NCBI RefSeq assembly: GCF_900110925.1
Contig: NZ_FOFP01000015.1
Span: forward strand, 62,001 to 126,000
Reading direction: 5' to 3'
DNA length: 64,000 bases
From: Pseudomonas cuatrocienegasensis
GTDB lineage: Bacteria; Pseudomonadota; Gammaproteobacteria; Pseudomonadales; Pseudomonadaceae
Below, piece by piece: positions 1 to 8,583 of this stretch. The notes below the pieces were generated by a model. That model saw only the letters and a list, made by a program, of their open reading frames with translations. It ran no database searches and was not told the origin of the DNA. Each line of letters begins with the position of its first letter. Position 1 is the first letter of the stretch. A program made the position numbers and the translations under genes.

Positions 1-304
1 GGTGACTGTGACCGCCGTGGAAGTCAGCCGCGACTCCAGCCATGCCAAGGTGTTCGTCACCATCATGGGTGCTGAAGCAGAAGAGGGCGTTGACCCCGTG
101 GTGCAGAGCATCAAGGTGCTCAACGACGCCAGCGGTTTCCTGCGCATGCAGTTGGGCAAGGCGATGAAGCTGCGCAGCGTGCCGAACCTGCGCTTTCATT
201 ACGACGAGAGCGTGATTCGCGGTGCGCAGTTGTCGGCATTGATCGAGCGTGCGGTCAGCGAAGACCGTCAGCACGATGACGAACCCACCGAGGCCAAGGA
301 GTAA
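1..304 (+). CDS. rbfA: 30S ribosome-binding factor RbfA, 3' part
   Basis: Partial gene, cut by the window start; the reading frame begins at base 2 and about 100 C-terminal residues are visible. RbfA is a small KH-fold factor that binds the immature 30S subunit and helps mature the 5' end of 16S rRNA, mainly in the cold. The visible part carries the family's conserved segments EVSRDSSHAKVFVTIMG and MQLGKAMKLRSVPNLRF and an acidic tail. The first visible codon (GTG) is internal, because RbfA proteins are about 130 residues. It lies 4 bp upstream of truB, the usual nusA-infB-rbfA-truB-rpsO-pnp order. Confidence 0.95.
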   Translation, partial: VTVTAVEVSRDSSHAKVFVTIMGAEAEEGVDPVVQSIKVLNDASGFLRMQLGKAMKLRSVPNLRFHYDESVIRGAQLSALIERAVSEDRQHDDEPTEAKE

Positions 305-308
305 GCGC

Positions 309-1226
309 GTGGCCCAGGTGAAACGTATTCGTCGTGCGGTCGATGGCATCATCCTGCTGGACAAGCCCAAGGGCTTCAGCTCCAACGCTGCGCTGCAGAA
401 GGTGCGCTGGCTGCTCAACGCCGAGAAGGCCGGGCACACCGGCAGCCTCGACCCGCTGGCTACCGGCGTCCTGCCGCTGTGTTTCGGTGAAGCGACCAAG
501 TTCTCCCAGTACCTGCTCGATGCCGACAAGGGTTACGAGACGCTGATGCAACTGGGTGTGACCACCACCACTGCCGATGCCGAAGGTGAAGTGCTGGAGC
601 GTCGTCCGGTGACCGTTGGTCGTGCCGATATTGAAGCGGTTTTGCCAGGTTTTCGTGGTGAAATCAGCCAGATACCGCCGATGTACTCGGCGCTCAAGCG
701 TGATGGTCAGCCGTTGTACAAGCTGGCGCGGGCAGGGGAAGTAGTGGAGCGCGAGCCGCGTTCTGTTACTATTGCGCGCCTGGAATTACTGGGCTGCGAG
801 GCGGAGCAAGCGCGTCTGGCGGTCGATTGCAGCAAAGGCACTTACATCCGCACTCTGGTCGAAGACATCGGCCACCTGCTGGGGTGTGGTGCCCACGTTG
901 CAGAGCTGCGCAGAACCAAAGCCGGCCCCTTCGATTTGAGCCGCACCGTCACGCTCGAAGAGCTGGAGCGGGTACACGGCGAAGGTGGCAATGAGGCGGT
1001 TGACCAGTTCCTGCAACCGGTCGACAGCGGCCTGCAACACTGGCCGCTGCTGCAGTTCTCCGAGCACAGTTCGTTCTACTGGTTGCAAGGGCAGCCAGTA
1101 CGCGCCGCGGACGGGCCGAAGTTCGGCATGGTCCGGGTGCAGGATCACAATGGTCGCTTTATCGGTATCGGTGAAGTGAGCGAAGACGGGCGCATTGCGC
1201 CGCGTCGTTTGATTCGGTCGGCATGA
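309..1226 (+). CDS. truB: tRNA pseudouridine(55) synthase TruB
   Basis: Converts U55 of the T-loop of tRNAs to pseudouridine. The 305-residue product has the TruB core motif GHTGSLDPLATGVLP; Asp48, counted from the chosen start, is the expected catalytic aspartate. The KGTYIRTLVEDIG segment and a C-terminal PUA-like region follow. I chose GTG at 309, giving VAQVKRIRRAVDGIILLDKP, because it matches the family N-terminus and sits just after the rbfA stop. The frame is open further upstream, but only inside rbfA. Translational coupling to rbfA is likely. Confidence 0.95.
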   Translation: MAQVKRIRRAVDGIILLDKPKGFSSNAALQKVRWLLNAEKAGHTGSLDPLATGVLPLCFGEATKFSQYLLDADKGYETLMQLGVTTTTADAEGEVLERRPVTVGRADIEAVLPGFRGEISQIPPMYSALKRDGQPLYKLARAGEVVEREPRSVTIARLELLGCEAEQARLAVDCSKGTYIRTLVEDIGHLLGCGAHVAELRRTKAGPFDLSRTVTLEELERVHGEGGNEAVDQFLQPVDSGLQHWPLLQFSEHSSFYWLQGQPVRAADGPKFGMVRVQDHNGRFIGIGEVSEDGRIAPRRLIRSA

Positions 1227-1311
1227 CCGTAGCGCAGGCCTGGGGTTTCGGCTCTGGTCTGTGTATCGAGGGTGGCTGTTAATAGGCACGGTCATACCTC
1301 ACTTAAAAACA

Positions 1312-1327
1312 CGGGAAGCGATTCCCG
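1312..1327 (+). other. Small hairpin in the truB-rpsO gap
   Basis: CGGGAA, loop GCGA, TTCCCG, in the 148-bp gap before rpsO. No T-run follows, so it is not a simple terminator. It could be an RNA-processing or leader structure, or chance. Confidence 0.3.
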
Positions 1328-1374
1328 GCCTATTGCGACTGTTTCGGCAGTTGCTTAACTGAGAGGATTGCCCC

Positions 1375-1644
1375 ATGGCACTCAGCGTTGAAGAAAAAGC
1401 CCAGATCGTTAACGACTACAAGCAAGCTGAAGGCGACACCGGTAGCCCGGAAGTGCAAGTTGCACTGCTGTCCGCCAACATCAACAAGCTGCAAGGCCAC
1501 TTCAAGGCCAACGGTAAAGATCACCACAGCCGTCGTGGTCTGATCCGTATGGTTAACCAGCGTCGTAAGCTGCTGGATTACCTGAAGGGTAAAGACACCA
1601 GTCGTTACAGCGCCCTGATCGGTCGCCTGGGTCTGCGTCGCTAA
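1375..1644 (+). CDS. rpsO: 30S ribosomal protein S15
   Basis: An 89-residue protein, the normal S15 length. It begins MALSVEEKAQIVNDY and contains the conserved GDTGSPEVQVALLSANI and the DHHSRRGLIRMVNQRRKLLDYL core that contacts 16S rRNA helices. AGAGGA precedes the ATG. S15 binds early to the central 30S domain and in other bacteria can repress its own mRNA. It is followed by a strong terminator and then pnp. Confidence 0.98.
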   Translation: MALSVEEKAQIVNDYKQAEGDTGSPEVQVALLSANINKLQGHFKANGKDHHSRRGLIRMVNQRRKLLDYLKGKDTSRYSALIGRLGLRR

Positions 1645-1671
1645 GCAATGCTTATGCGTAGCTGACTGCCG

Positions 1672-1716
1672 AAGCTGGAAGTGGGGTTTGCCCCTGCTTC
1701 CAGCTTTTGCTTTTCT
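1672..1716 (+). terminator. rpsO terminator
   Basis: A 10-bp arm AAGCTGGAAG (1672-1681) pairs with CTTCCAGCTT (1697-1706), with an inner GGGG/CCCC pair, then TTTTGCTTTT. It would end much of the rpsO transcript before pnp. Confidence 0.85.
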
Positions 1717-1857
1717 GCTTTAGCTGTTTTGGACGTGAACGGGTCCGATTCCCGCCACCGCCCACACATTCTGCAAGACCCGTGTCGTTCACCTAGACGT
1801 GATAGAACGGTTGCAAGAAACGCTTTCCCCAAGGGCAATAGAGAGAAGGAAAACACC

Positions 1858-3963
1858 GTGAACCCGGTAATCAAGAAGTTCCAGTTCGGTCAATCGACCG
1901 TTACCCTCGAGACAGGCCGTATCGCCCGTCAAGCCTCCGGCGCAGTGCTGGTCACCGTTGACGACGACGTCACCGTGCTGGTCGCTGTCACTGGCGCAAA
2001 AACTGCCGACCCAAGCAAAGGCTTTTTCCCGCTGTCGGTGCACTACCAGGAAAAAACCTACGCAGCCGGCAAGATTCCTGGCGGTTTCTTCAAGCGTGAA
2101 GCGCGCCCGAGCGAGAAAGAAACCCTGACCTCGCGTCTGATCGACCGTCCGATCCGTCCGCTGTTTCCGGAAGGCTTCCAGAACGAAGTCCAGGTCATCT
2201 GCACCGTGGTTTCCACCAGCAAGAAGACCGATCCGGACATCGCTGCGATGATCGGTACCTCGGCTGCGCTGGCCATCTCCGGCATCCCGTTCAACGGCCC
2301 GATCGGTGCTGCGCGCGTGGCCTTCCACCCGGAAACCGGCTACCTGCTGAACCCGAACTACGAGCAGCTCAAGGCCTCCAGCCTGGACATGGTCGTAGCC
2401 GGCACCAAAGACGCCGTGCTGATGGTTGAGTCGGAAGCCAAAGAGCTGACCGAAGACCAGATGCTGGGCGCCGTACTCTTCGCCCACGACGAGTTCCAGG
2501 CCGTGATCCAGGCCGTCACCGAGCTGGCTGCCGAAGCCGCCAAGCCGCGTTGGGACTGGCAGCCGAAAGCGGAAAACACCGCGCTGCTCGATGCGATCCG
2601 CAGCGAGTTCGGCGAGGCGATTTCCCAGGCCTACACCATCATCATCAAGCAGGACCGCTACGCGCGTCTGGGCGAGTTGAAAGACCAGGTTGTCGCTAAA
2701 TTCGCAGGTGAAGAAGGTCAGCCTTCCGCCGGTGAAGTCAAAGAAGCCTTCGGCGAAATCGAATACCGCACCGTGCGCGAGAACATCGTTAACGGCAAAC
2801 CGCGTATCGACGGCCGTGACACCCGCACCGTGCGTGGCCTGAACATCGAAGTCGGGGTACTGGACAAGACCCACGGTTCGGCGCTGTTCACCCGTGGCGA
2901 AACCCAGGCGCTGGTGGTTGCCACCCTCGGTACCGCCCGTGACGCGCAACTGCTGGACACCCTCGAAGGCGAGCGTAAAGACCCCTTCATGCTGCACTAC
3001 AACTTCCCGCCGTACTCGGTCGGCGAGTGTGGTCGCATGGGCGCCACTGGCCGCCGCGAAATCGGTCACGGCCGCCTGGCTCGTCGTTCCGTGCAGGCCA
3101 TGCTGCCGGCTGCCGACGTGTTCCCGTACACCATCCGCGTTGTCTCGGAAATCACCGAGTCCAACGGTTCGTCCTCGATGGCTTCCGTTTGCGGTGCTTC
3201 CCTGGCCCTGATGGACGCCGGTGTGCCGATGAAGGCACCGGTAGCCGGTATTGCCATGGGTCTGGTCAAGGAAGGCGAGAAATTCGCCGTGCTGACCGAC
3301 ATCCTCGGTGACGAAGACCACCTGGGCGACATGGACTTCAAGGTTGCTGGTACCGCCAATGGCGTTACTGCACTGCAGATGGACATCAAGATTCAGGGCA
3401 TCACCGAAGAGATCATGGAAATCGCCCTGGGCCAGGCCCTGGAAGCGCGCCTGAATATCCTCGGCCAGATGAACCAGGTCATTGCTCAATCCCGTAGCGA
3501 ACTGTCGGCCAACGCACCGACCATGATCGCCATGAAGATCGACCAGGACAAGATTCGTGATGTGATCGGCAAAGGTGGCGCGACCATCCGTGCCATCTGC
3601 GAAGAAACCAAGGCGTCGATCGACATCGAAGACGATGGCTCGATCAAGATCTTCGGCGAGACCAAGGACGCTGCAGAGGCCGCGCGTCAGCGCGTACTGG
3701 GCATCACCGCGGAAGCCGAGATCGGCAAGATCTACGTCGGCAAGGTTGAGCGCATCGTCGACTTCGGCGCCTTCGTCAACATCCTGCCGGGCAAAGACGG
3801 TCTGGTGCACATCTCCATGCTCAGCGATGCGCGCGTCGAGAAAGTCACCGACGTGCTCAAAGAAGGTCAGGAAGTGAAGGTACTGGTACTGGACGTGGAC
3901 AACCGCGGTCGTATCAAGCTGTCGATCAAAGACGTTGCAGCAGCAGAAGCCTCGGGTGCTTAA
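1858..3963 (+). CDS. pnp: Polyribonucleotide nucleotidyltransferase (PNPase)
   Basis: Phosphorolytic 3'-5' exoribonuclease and degradosome partner. The 701-residue product has two RNase PH domains, a KH domain (around KIRDVIGKGGATIRAIC) and a C-terminal S1 domain (GKIYVGKVERIVDFGAFV). The start is GTG at 1858, giving VNPVIKKFQFGQSTVTLETG, behind AGAAGGA. An open frame extends further upstream to 1681 but does not look like PNPase. The leader of more than 140 bases between the rpsO terminator and the start codon is where RNase III/PNPase autoregulation acts in enterics; whether that holds here is inference. Confidence 0.97.
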   Translation: MNPVIKKFQFGQSTVTLETGRIARQASGAVLVTVDDDVTVLVAVTGAKTADPSKGFFPLSVHYQEKTYAAGKIPGGFFKREARPSEKETLTSRLIDRPIRPLFPEGFQNEVQVICTVVSTSKKTDPDIAAMIGTSAALAISGIPFNGPIGAARVAFHPETGYLLNPNYEQLKASSLDMVVAGTKDAVLMVESEAKELTEDQMLGAVLFAHDEFQAVIQAVTELAAEAAKPRWDWQPKAENTALLDAIRSEFGEAISQAYTIIIKQDRYARLGELKDQVVAKFAGEEGQPSAGEVKEAFGEIEYRTVRENIVNGKPRIDGRDTRTVRGLNIEVGVLDKTHGSALFTRGETQALVVATLGTARDAQLLDTLEGERKDPFMLHYNFPPYSVGECGRMGATGRREIGHGRLARRSVQAMLPAADVFPYTIRVVSEITESNGSSSMASVCGASLALMDAGVPMKAPVAGIAMGLVKEGEKFAVLTDILGDEDHLGDMDFKVAGTANGVTALQMDIKIQGITEEIMEIALGQALEARLNILGQMNQVIAQSRSELSANAPTMIAMKIDQDKIRDVIGKGGATIRAICEETKASIDIEDDGSIKIFGETKDAAEAARQRVLGITAEAEIGKIYVGKVERIVDFGAFVNILPGKDGLVHISMLSDARVEKVTDVLKEGQEVKVLVLDVDNRGRIKLSIKDVAAAEASGA

Positions 3964-3987
3964 TCGCACCTAAGCAGCATGCTGAAC

Positions 3988-4016
3988 AGAGGGCCCCATG
4001 CGGGCCCTCTTTTTTT
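3988..4016 (+). terminator. pnp terminator
   Basis: Perfect 9-bp stem AGAGGGCCC / GGGCCCTCT with a 5-base loop, followed by a run of seven T. Confidence 0.93.
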
Positions 4017-4069
4017 GTCTGCTGAAACCCTCTGACCTAATGAGTTGGCGAGCAGGACGATGCACACCC

Positions 4070-5485
4070 ATGGATAAAATTCACTGTCACTACCACGCTG
4101 CACAACCTGCCACCTGGACCTGCCGACCCTGCGCTCGCAGTTACGGCGATTGTTGTGTGCCGCTCAATGCCGACGCCCCCGACGATGCCCCGAAATGCGC
4201 ACTCTGCGCGGGTACCCTGGAGTTTCTCGGCGCCGCCAACAGTGCCCAGCCGTTCTGGGAGCGCATTCCGAGCTTCTTTGCCTATGGCTTGCAGAGTGGA
4301 CCGCTGGCGTTTGCCGCGCTGCTGGCCCTGGCCGGGCTGTTCTTGCCACGCTCGCTGCTGCTCTGGCTGCTGGTGTTCAGCGTGGCAACCAAGTACTTCC
4401 ATAGCGTCATCGAGGGCAGCAGCCAAGCCGAGCGGCAGGCACCGAGCCTGCTCAGTGCCTTCACGGGGGAAGGCTTCACGCTGTTTATCAAGCAGCTGGC
4501 GGTGTTCATGGTCGCCTTCGGTGTACTCTGGCTGGCGGCTGACACGGGCAGTCGCGGGCTGTTCTGGCTGGTCAATCTCGGGCTGTTGCTGGTTATGCCG
4601 GCCAGCATTATTCGCCTGGCGCTGGACAAGCAACTCGGCGCCGCGCTGAGCCCGGAGCAGGTCGGCCAGGTGATCAGTGCCATGGGCTGGCGTTACCTGA
4701 TCCTCTGCGCCTTTCTGTTTATGCTCTGGCAGTCGCCGAGCTGGGTGACGATGATGTTGGCCGGTGGTTTGCCGCGTGTGGTGCTGTTGCCGGTAGCGGC
4801 CTTCCTGTTCGGTTATTTCGGCGTGGTCATGTGCGCCATGATGGGCTATGCCGTATTCCAGTATCAGGCGGCCCTGGGTTATGTGATCGCCGATGAGGAG
4901 GGCCAGGCAGCCTACCCGGCCGCAGAGTTTCTGCGGCGCAAGGCGCTGGCCGATGCGCAGGTGCGGATCAAGGAAGGCCAGCTTGAACAGGCCTTGGAAA
5001 TTCTGACCCTGGCCCTGCAGCGCGCGCCGGATGACCTGGCGCTCAATGAGCGCTTCCACCAACTGCTTTACGGCCTCGGCGCCCGCGAGCGCTGCCTGCG
5101 CCACCTGGCTCATTACCTGCCGCTGGCGAGCCGGCTGAGCGAGCCTCAGGCGGTGACTGCACTGCTCAACGCGCGTCAGCTGCAGGCCGATTACCTGCCG
5201 GATGACGCCCTGGTGTGCGAGCGTCTCGCTGCGGCCCTGCTGCAACGGCATAAGCCTCGTGAGGCGTTGAGCCTGTTGCGCAACCTGCACCGGCGCTTCC
5301 CCGACTATCCGCATATTGCGCGTGCCTATCTGCTTGCGGCGCGTGGCTTTGCCGAGTACCTGGGGGAGCTGGGGCCGGCCCGTCAGTTGCTGCAGTTTAT
5401 TCGCCAGCGCTATCCGCAATCGTCGTTATTGGGTGAGGTAGCGGCGCTTGAGGCGACCCTGGACCGGCTTGAGAAGACCGCGTAA
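4070..5485 (+). CDS. Zinc-ribbon, multi-pass membrane protein with C-terminal TPR-like repeats
   Basis: A 471-residue protein of unassigned function. Residues 1-45 hold a Cys/His cluster (CHYHAAQPATWTCRPCARSYGDCC, then CALC), a B-box-like zinc site. About six hydrophobic segments follow (roughly residues 70-280). The C-terminal 180 residues form TPR-like helical repeats (ALADAQVRIKEGQLEQALEIL; KPREALSLLRNLHRRFPDYP). The ATG at 4070 puts the zinc cluster at the N-terminus; an in-frame start at 3998 lies in the pnp terminator and is unlikely. The rhomboid protease encoded at 6302-7756 also joins a membrane core to helical repeats, so the two may act together (inference). Confidence 0.75.
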   Translation: MDKIHCHYHAAQPATWTCRPCARSYGDCCVPLNADAPDDAPKCALCAGTLEFLGAANSAQPFWERIPSFFAYGLQSGPLAFAALLALAGLFLPRSLLLWLLVFSVATKYFHSVIEGSSQAERQAPSLLSAFTGEGFTLFIKQLAVFMVAFGVLWLAADTGSRGLFWLVNLGLLLVMPASIIRLALDKQLGAALSPEQVGQVISAMGWRYLILCAFLFMLWQSPSWVTMMLAGGLPRVVLLPVAAFLFGYFGVVMCAMMGYAVFQYQAALGYVIADEEGQAAYPAAEFLRRKALADAQVRIKEGQLEQALEILTLALQRAPDDLALNERFHQLLYGLGARERCLRHLAHYLPLASRLSEPQAVTALLNARQLQADYLPDDALVCERLAAALLQRHKPREALSLLRNLHRRFPDYPHIARAYLLAARGFAEYLGELGPARQLLQFIRQRYPQSSLLGEVAALEATLDRLEKTA

Positions 5486-5679
5486 GAGGCCATGCAAATT
5501 GCCCGGCGTTTTGTGCGCCAGCATGCAGTTTGCACGGACTTGTCATTTTGGTTTGTTTTTAAGTTATTGATATTTATGGATTTTATTTTATTTATGCACT
5601 GGCATGCCGCGTGCAATTACCTAGGGGAGACTGCGGCCAGGAATGGCGGCGGATTATTCAGAACCTAGGAGTCGAATCC
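5486..5679. promoter_or_regulatory. AT-rich leader upstream of the BON-protein gene
   Basis: The 194-bp gap contains a markedly AT-rich block (about 5535-5597) in otherwise GC-rich DNA, which suggests a promoter for the downstream stress-type protein. I could not assign -35/-10 elements or a sigma factor with confidence. Confidence 0.35.
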
Positions 5680-6045
5680 ATGAAGAACTCGATCAATAAC
5701 GTTTTTGTTGCCACTGCCACTGCTGCCGCCCTGAGCCTGTCGATGGCCAGCGCCGCCTTCGCGGAAACGCCGACCCTGCAGTCCACTGTGCTGGCCGCTA
5801 ACACGACCATGGACAAGGCTGAAGAAGCCGTGTCTGACACCTGGATCACTGGCAAGGTCAAATCTACTTTCCTCGCTGAAGACAGCCTCAGCGGCATGGA
5901 TATCAAGGTTGAAACCAACAAGGGTGTTGTTGCCCTTTCTGGTGTAGTCGCCAGCGACGCCGAGCGTGACCTGGCGATTGCCAAGGCCAAGGAAATCAAA
6001 GGCGTGACCGCGGTGTCCGCTGATGGCCTGAAGTCGGCCGACTAA
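5680..6045 (+). CDS. Periplasmic BON-domain protein (OsmY-like)
   Basis: A 121-residue exported protein. It has an N-terminal signal peptide with a cleavage motif around ASAAFA|E (near residue 28) and one BON domain (about residues 50-118: WITGKVKSTFLAEDSLSG..., VETNKGVVALSGVVAS). BON domains bind phospholipid membranes, and OsmY-type proteins act in the periplasm during osmotic or envelope stress. ATG at 5680 follows CTAGGAG. A BON-protein gene near pnp is also what I recall in P. aeruginosa (PA4739). It is a single gene ending at a bidirectional terminator. Confidence 0.85.
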   Translation: MKNSINNVFVATATAAALSLSMASAAFAETPTLQSTVLAANTTMDKAEEAVSDTWITGKVKSTFLAEDSLSGMDIKVETNKGVVALSGVVASDAERDLAIAKAKEIKGVTAVSADGLKSAD

Positions 6046-6258
6046 TACCGCCTGGCGGATGCCCAAGGCGCCGCACGGCAGGTTTGAGGCGCGTCTCAGC
6101 ACGCTTATCACGTTCGCCAGGAGGCGTCCCCCATGGACGGGGGCGTGATCGACAAGGCTGTCGTAGCGTTAATGAGACGGCAAGGATGCAGCAGGATGCT
6201 CGCGCCTGATCCTGGAATGGATCAGCATCCGCCGGTTTGGCAGGATGCATGTTTTAGC

Positions 6259-6292
6259 AAAAAGCCCCACCGGCTTGCCGGTGGGGCTTTTT
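6259..6292. terminator. Bidirectional terminator between BON and rhomboid genes
   Basis: A perfect 16-bp stem, AAAAAGCCCCACCGGC / GCCGGTGGGGCTTTTT, with a TT loop. A-tract and T-tract flanks serve both convergent genes. Confidence 0.92.
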
Positions 6293-6301
6293 GTTGTGCG
6301 T

Positions 6302-7756
6302 TCAACGCGCCAGGTGTGCCCTCAACTGTTCCAGTTGCCGGGTTTGTTCGCTGTCGGGGTAGCGGCTGTGCAGCAGGCTCGCCAGCTCGGCGAGGGTGGC
6401 TTTGTCGCCCTGGTTACCGACCTGCTTGGCCAGCATCAGGGTCAGAATGGGCAGGTTGTCAGGGGCTTTTTGGGCGGTGCACAGGTGCCGCCAGCAGGCA
6501 ATGGCCTGCTGGCCCTGGCCGGCACGTAGCAGGCGCTGCAACAGGTGGGCCTGCACGCTGGGGTGCTGCAGTATCCGGTGTTGGGGTTCGGCGCTGTCGC
6601 GGGCCAGGCGTTGTAGCAGTGGCAGGCTGTCAGTACTTTCCGGCAGGCGCAGGAGTTGCTGCAGCACGGGGCTGAGCAAGGCCTTGTCGCGGCGGTTGAG
6701 CGCCAGTGGGTAGAGGCGCTGCAGCAGGGCCAGGCGCCCTGGATAGCGGCTCAGCAGATCCAGGCCACGGGCCGCGGCGGCTTCCAGATCAAAACGCTCG
6801 AGCACCTGGTCGAGGCTGGCGAGTTCACGGGTGAAGGCTGCGTCGGGCTGCTCTTTGTCGAGGTAGGCCTGGTTGACCTTCAGGCGCCCGAGCATCTGTG
6901 GTAGCCAGATGCCCATGTAGCCGGCGGCCAGGCCGCCCAGGTGGGCGTAGTAATTGACGTTGTCCTTGGCCCACAGCAGGCCGTATAGCTCCTTGCCCAG
7001 CCACACCGGCAAGATCCACAAGGCCGGGGCGCGCAGGTAACCGAAAAACGGCCCCAGCCAGTAGAAGAAGTTGATCCGCCGCAGGCCGTAGAGGCCGATG
7101 TACATGCCCATCAGCCCGGACACCGCCCCGGATGCGCCAACACCGCTGATCCACACTGGGTCGAGTAGCCACCACAGCAGGTGCGAGGCGATACCCGTGG
7201 CCAGGTAGAGGCCCAGGTACAGCCAGCGGCCGAGGGCGATTTCCAGGGCGAAGCCGAAGATAAACAGGAACAGCATGTTGCCGACCAGGTGGTCGATGCT
7301 GCCATGCAGGAACATCGCACCGACCAGGCCTTCGACCGTGAAGCGGGCCGGGATGAAGCCGAACCGGATGCTGCTGACCTTATCGCGGGCCGCTTCGGCG
7401 CGTTGGCGCGCGGCTTGCCATTGAGGGTCAGCCTGGTAGTCCGTGCGTTGATGCAGGTCGTGCTCGAACTGCAGGTCATACAGCACCAGGCGCGTCAGCG
7501 CGGTGCCGGCCATGCGTTCGATATAGCGCTGCTCATCGGCATCAAGGTCATGCCGGCTCACGAAGGCGTCGATAAACAGCTCGCGCTCACGGCTGAGCAG
7601 GCCGCCGTCGAGGTAGGTCTGCACTGCCTGCTGTTCGCGTTGCTCGTCGCCGCCCTGATAGAGCAGGTAGACGAGCACGTTGAGCAGGATCAGCAGCAGG
7701 GTCATCACCGGCGGCTTCTTCCAGTCCAGTGGGTGCTCGGCCGGGATGATCAGCAT
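6302..7756 (-). CDS. Rhomboid-family intramembrane serine protease with C-terminal helical repeats
   Basis: A 484-residue membrane protease. The rhomboid core has HGSIDHLVGN (His151-Asn160), the active-site GASG (Ser209) and the catalytic histidine in NYYAHLGG (His272). The first transmembrane helix is near residues 17-33, followed by a charged insertion of about 100 residues before the core. After residue 300 the protein is soluble and TPR-like, a domain that could recruit substrates. Rhomboids cleave transmembrane helices inside the bilayer. The ATG at 7756 gives MLIIPAEHPLDWKKPP. No partner or substrate is evident beyond the nearby TPR membrane protein. Confidence 0.88.
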   Translation of the reverse strand: MLIIPAEHPLDWKKPPVMTLLLILLNVLVYLLYQGGDEQREQQAVQTYLDGGLLSRERELFIDAFVSRHDLDADEQRYIERMAGTALTRLVLYDLQFEHDLHQRTDYQADPQWQAARQRAEAARDKVSSIRFGFIPARFTVEGLVGAMFLHGSIDHLVGNMLFLFIFGFALEIALGRWLYLGLYLATGIASHLLWWLLDPVWISGVGASGAVSGLMGMYIGLYGLRRINFFYWLGPFFGYLRAPALWILPVWLGKELYGLLWAKDNVNYYAHLGGLAAGYMGIWLPQMLGRLKVNQAYLDKEQPDAAFTRELASLDQVLERFDLEAAAARGLDLLSRYPGRLALLQRLYPLALNRRDKALLSPVLQQLLRLPESTDSLPLLQRLARDSAEPQHRILQHPSVQAHLLQRLLRAGQGQQAIACWRHLCTAQKAPDNLPILTLMLAKQVGNQGDKATLAELASLLHSRYPDSEQTRQLEQLRAHLAR

Positions 7757-7840
7757 AGCGGCGTGCCCTGTGCGTCAGGCGACAGAGCACAGCATGGCCG
7801 CTGCTGGGGCGCTGAACAGCGCAGCATGGTGAGAATCCTT

Positions 7841-7921
7841 GTGTGGGCGGGCGGCGCTCCGCTTTAGCCGCGATACTGTCAGCGCTTTCGAGGTCAATCG
7901 CGGCTAAAGCCCCTCCCACAG
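7841..7921. repeat. REP-like palindromic repeat, full copy
   Basis: Arms GCTTTAGCCGCGAT (7861-7874) and ATCGCGGCTAAAGC (7897-7910) are exact inverted repeats, flanked by GTGTGGG and CCCCTCCCACA. The sequence TGTGGGAGGGGCTTTAGCCG recurs at 52084. It lies between two minus-strand genes and resembles the extragenic palindromes common in Pseudomonas. Confidence 0.8.
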
Positions 7922-7972
7922 AAAGCGCCAGACTCTTCTGTGGCGCGACACTAGCAGCCGTTCAGCGGTTTG

Positions 7973-8284
7973 TCAGTTGCCGCGTTTGCTGCCGATACTG
8001 ACGAGCCGACCGGCCTCGAAGCGCAGGAAGTGGTACATGCCATTGCGCGGCCCGTAGGTCCATTCCTCGACCGCTATTTCGTTGCGAAAACCGTAGATGT
8101 CCAGGCGCTCGCGGTAGCCAAGAAAGTCACGGCTCACCGGCTCGCCACACTTGCTCAGTACCTCGTGGGTGCTGTCGTCGCGGGTAATCAGCGCGCTGCC
8201 ACAGCGCAGGCTGGTGGCCTGGGCTGTGCTGGCGCCGAGCAGGCCCAGTAGCAGCAGGGTGGCGGACAGGCGGGGGCGGCGCAT
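7973..8284 (-). CDS. DUF2845 secreted protein (copy 2)
   Basis: A 103-residue exported protein of unknown function. It has a signal peptide (LSATLLLLGLLGASTAQA) followed by the DUF2845 pattern: LRCG near the mature N-terminus, SKCGEP about 20 residues on, then a W-Y-G segment (VEEWTYGPRNGMYHFLRFE) and an LVSIG end. The two conserved cysteines could form a disulfide. Its ATG overlaps the stop of the neighbouring paralogue (TGATG), so the two are cotranslated. The pair looks like a tandem duplication. Confidence 0.8.
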   Translation of the reverse strand: MRRPRLSATLLLLGLLGASTAQATSLRCGSALITRDDSTHEVLSKCGEPVSRDFLGYRERLDIYGFRNEIAVEEWTYGPRNGMYHFLRFEAGRLVSIGSKRGN

Positions 8285-8574
8285 CAGTGACTGCGCTCGG
8301 TGCTGATGCTGGTCAAGCGATTCGCCTCGAAACGCAGGTAGCGATAGACGCCGTTGCTCGGGCCATACACCCACTCTTCGATAACCGCTTCGCGGCGCTC
8401 ATAGGGGCCCAGGGTATAGCCGAGCACGTCGCGGGCGACCGGCTCACCACACTTGCGTTGCACCTCGAACATGCGGTCACCCAGACCAATCAGTTGGTTG
8501 CCGCAGCGCATGGTGCTGGCATTGGCAGCGCTCGCCGCCACACACAGGGCCAGCAGGAACAGACTTCTTTTCAT
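8284..8574 (-). CDS. DUF2845 secreted protein (copy 1)
   Basis: A 96-residue exported protein, paralogous to the next gene. It has signal peptide SLFLLALCVAASAANA, then MRCGNQLIGLGD, RKCGEPVARDVLGY, IEEWVYGPSNGVYRYLRFE and LTSIS. I chose ATG 8574 because AAGGAG lies 5 bases upstream; an in-frame GTG at 8580 is less favoured. It starts 9 bases after the DUF748 gene stop, so the DUF748 gene and both DUF2845 genes form one minus-strand operon. Confidence 0.82.
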   Translation of the reverse strand: MKRSLFLLALCVAASAANASTMRCGNQLIGLGDRMFEVQRKCGEPVARDVLGYTLGPYERREAVIEEWVYGPSNGVYRYLRFEANRLTSISTERSH

Positions 8575-8583
8575 CGGCACTCC

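Noticed and set aside
1789..3969. A 726-residue minus-strand frame opposite pnp
   Set aside because: High-GC third-position shadow of pnp; no family resemblance, no ribosome-binding site.
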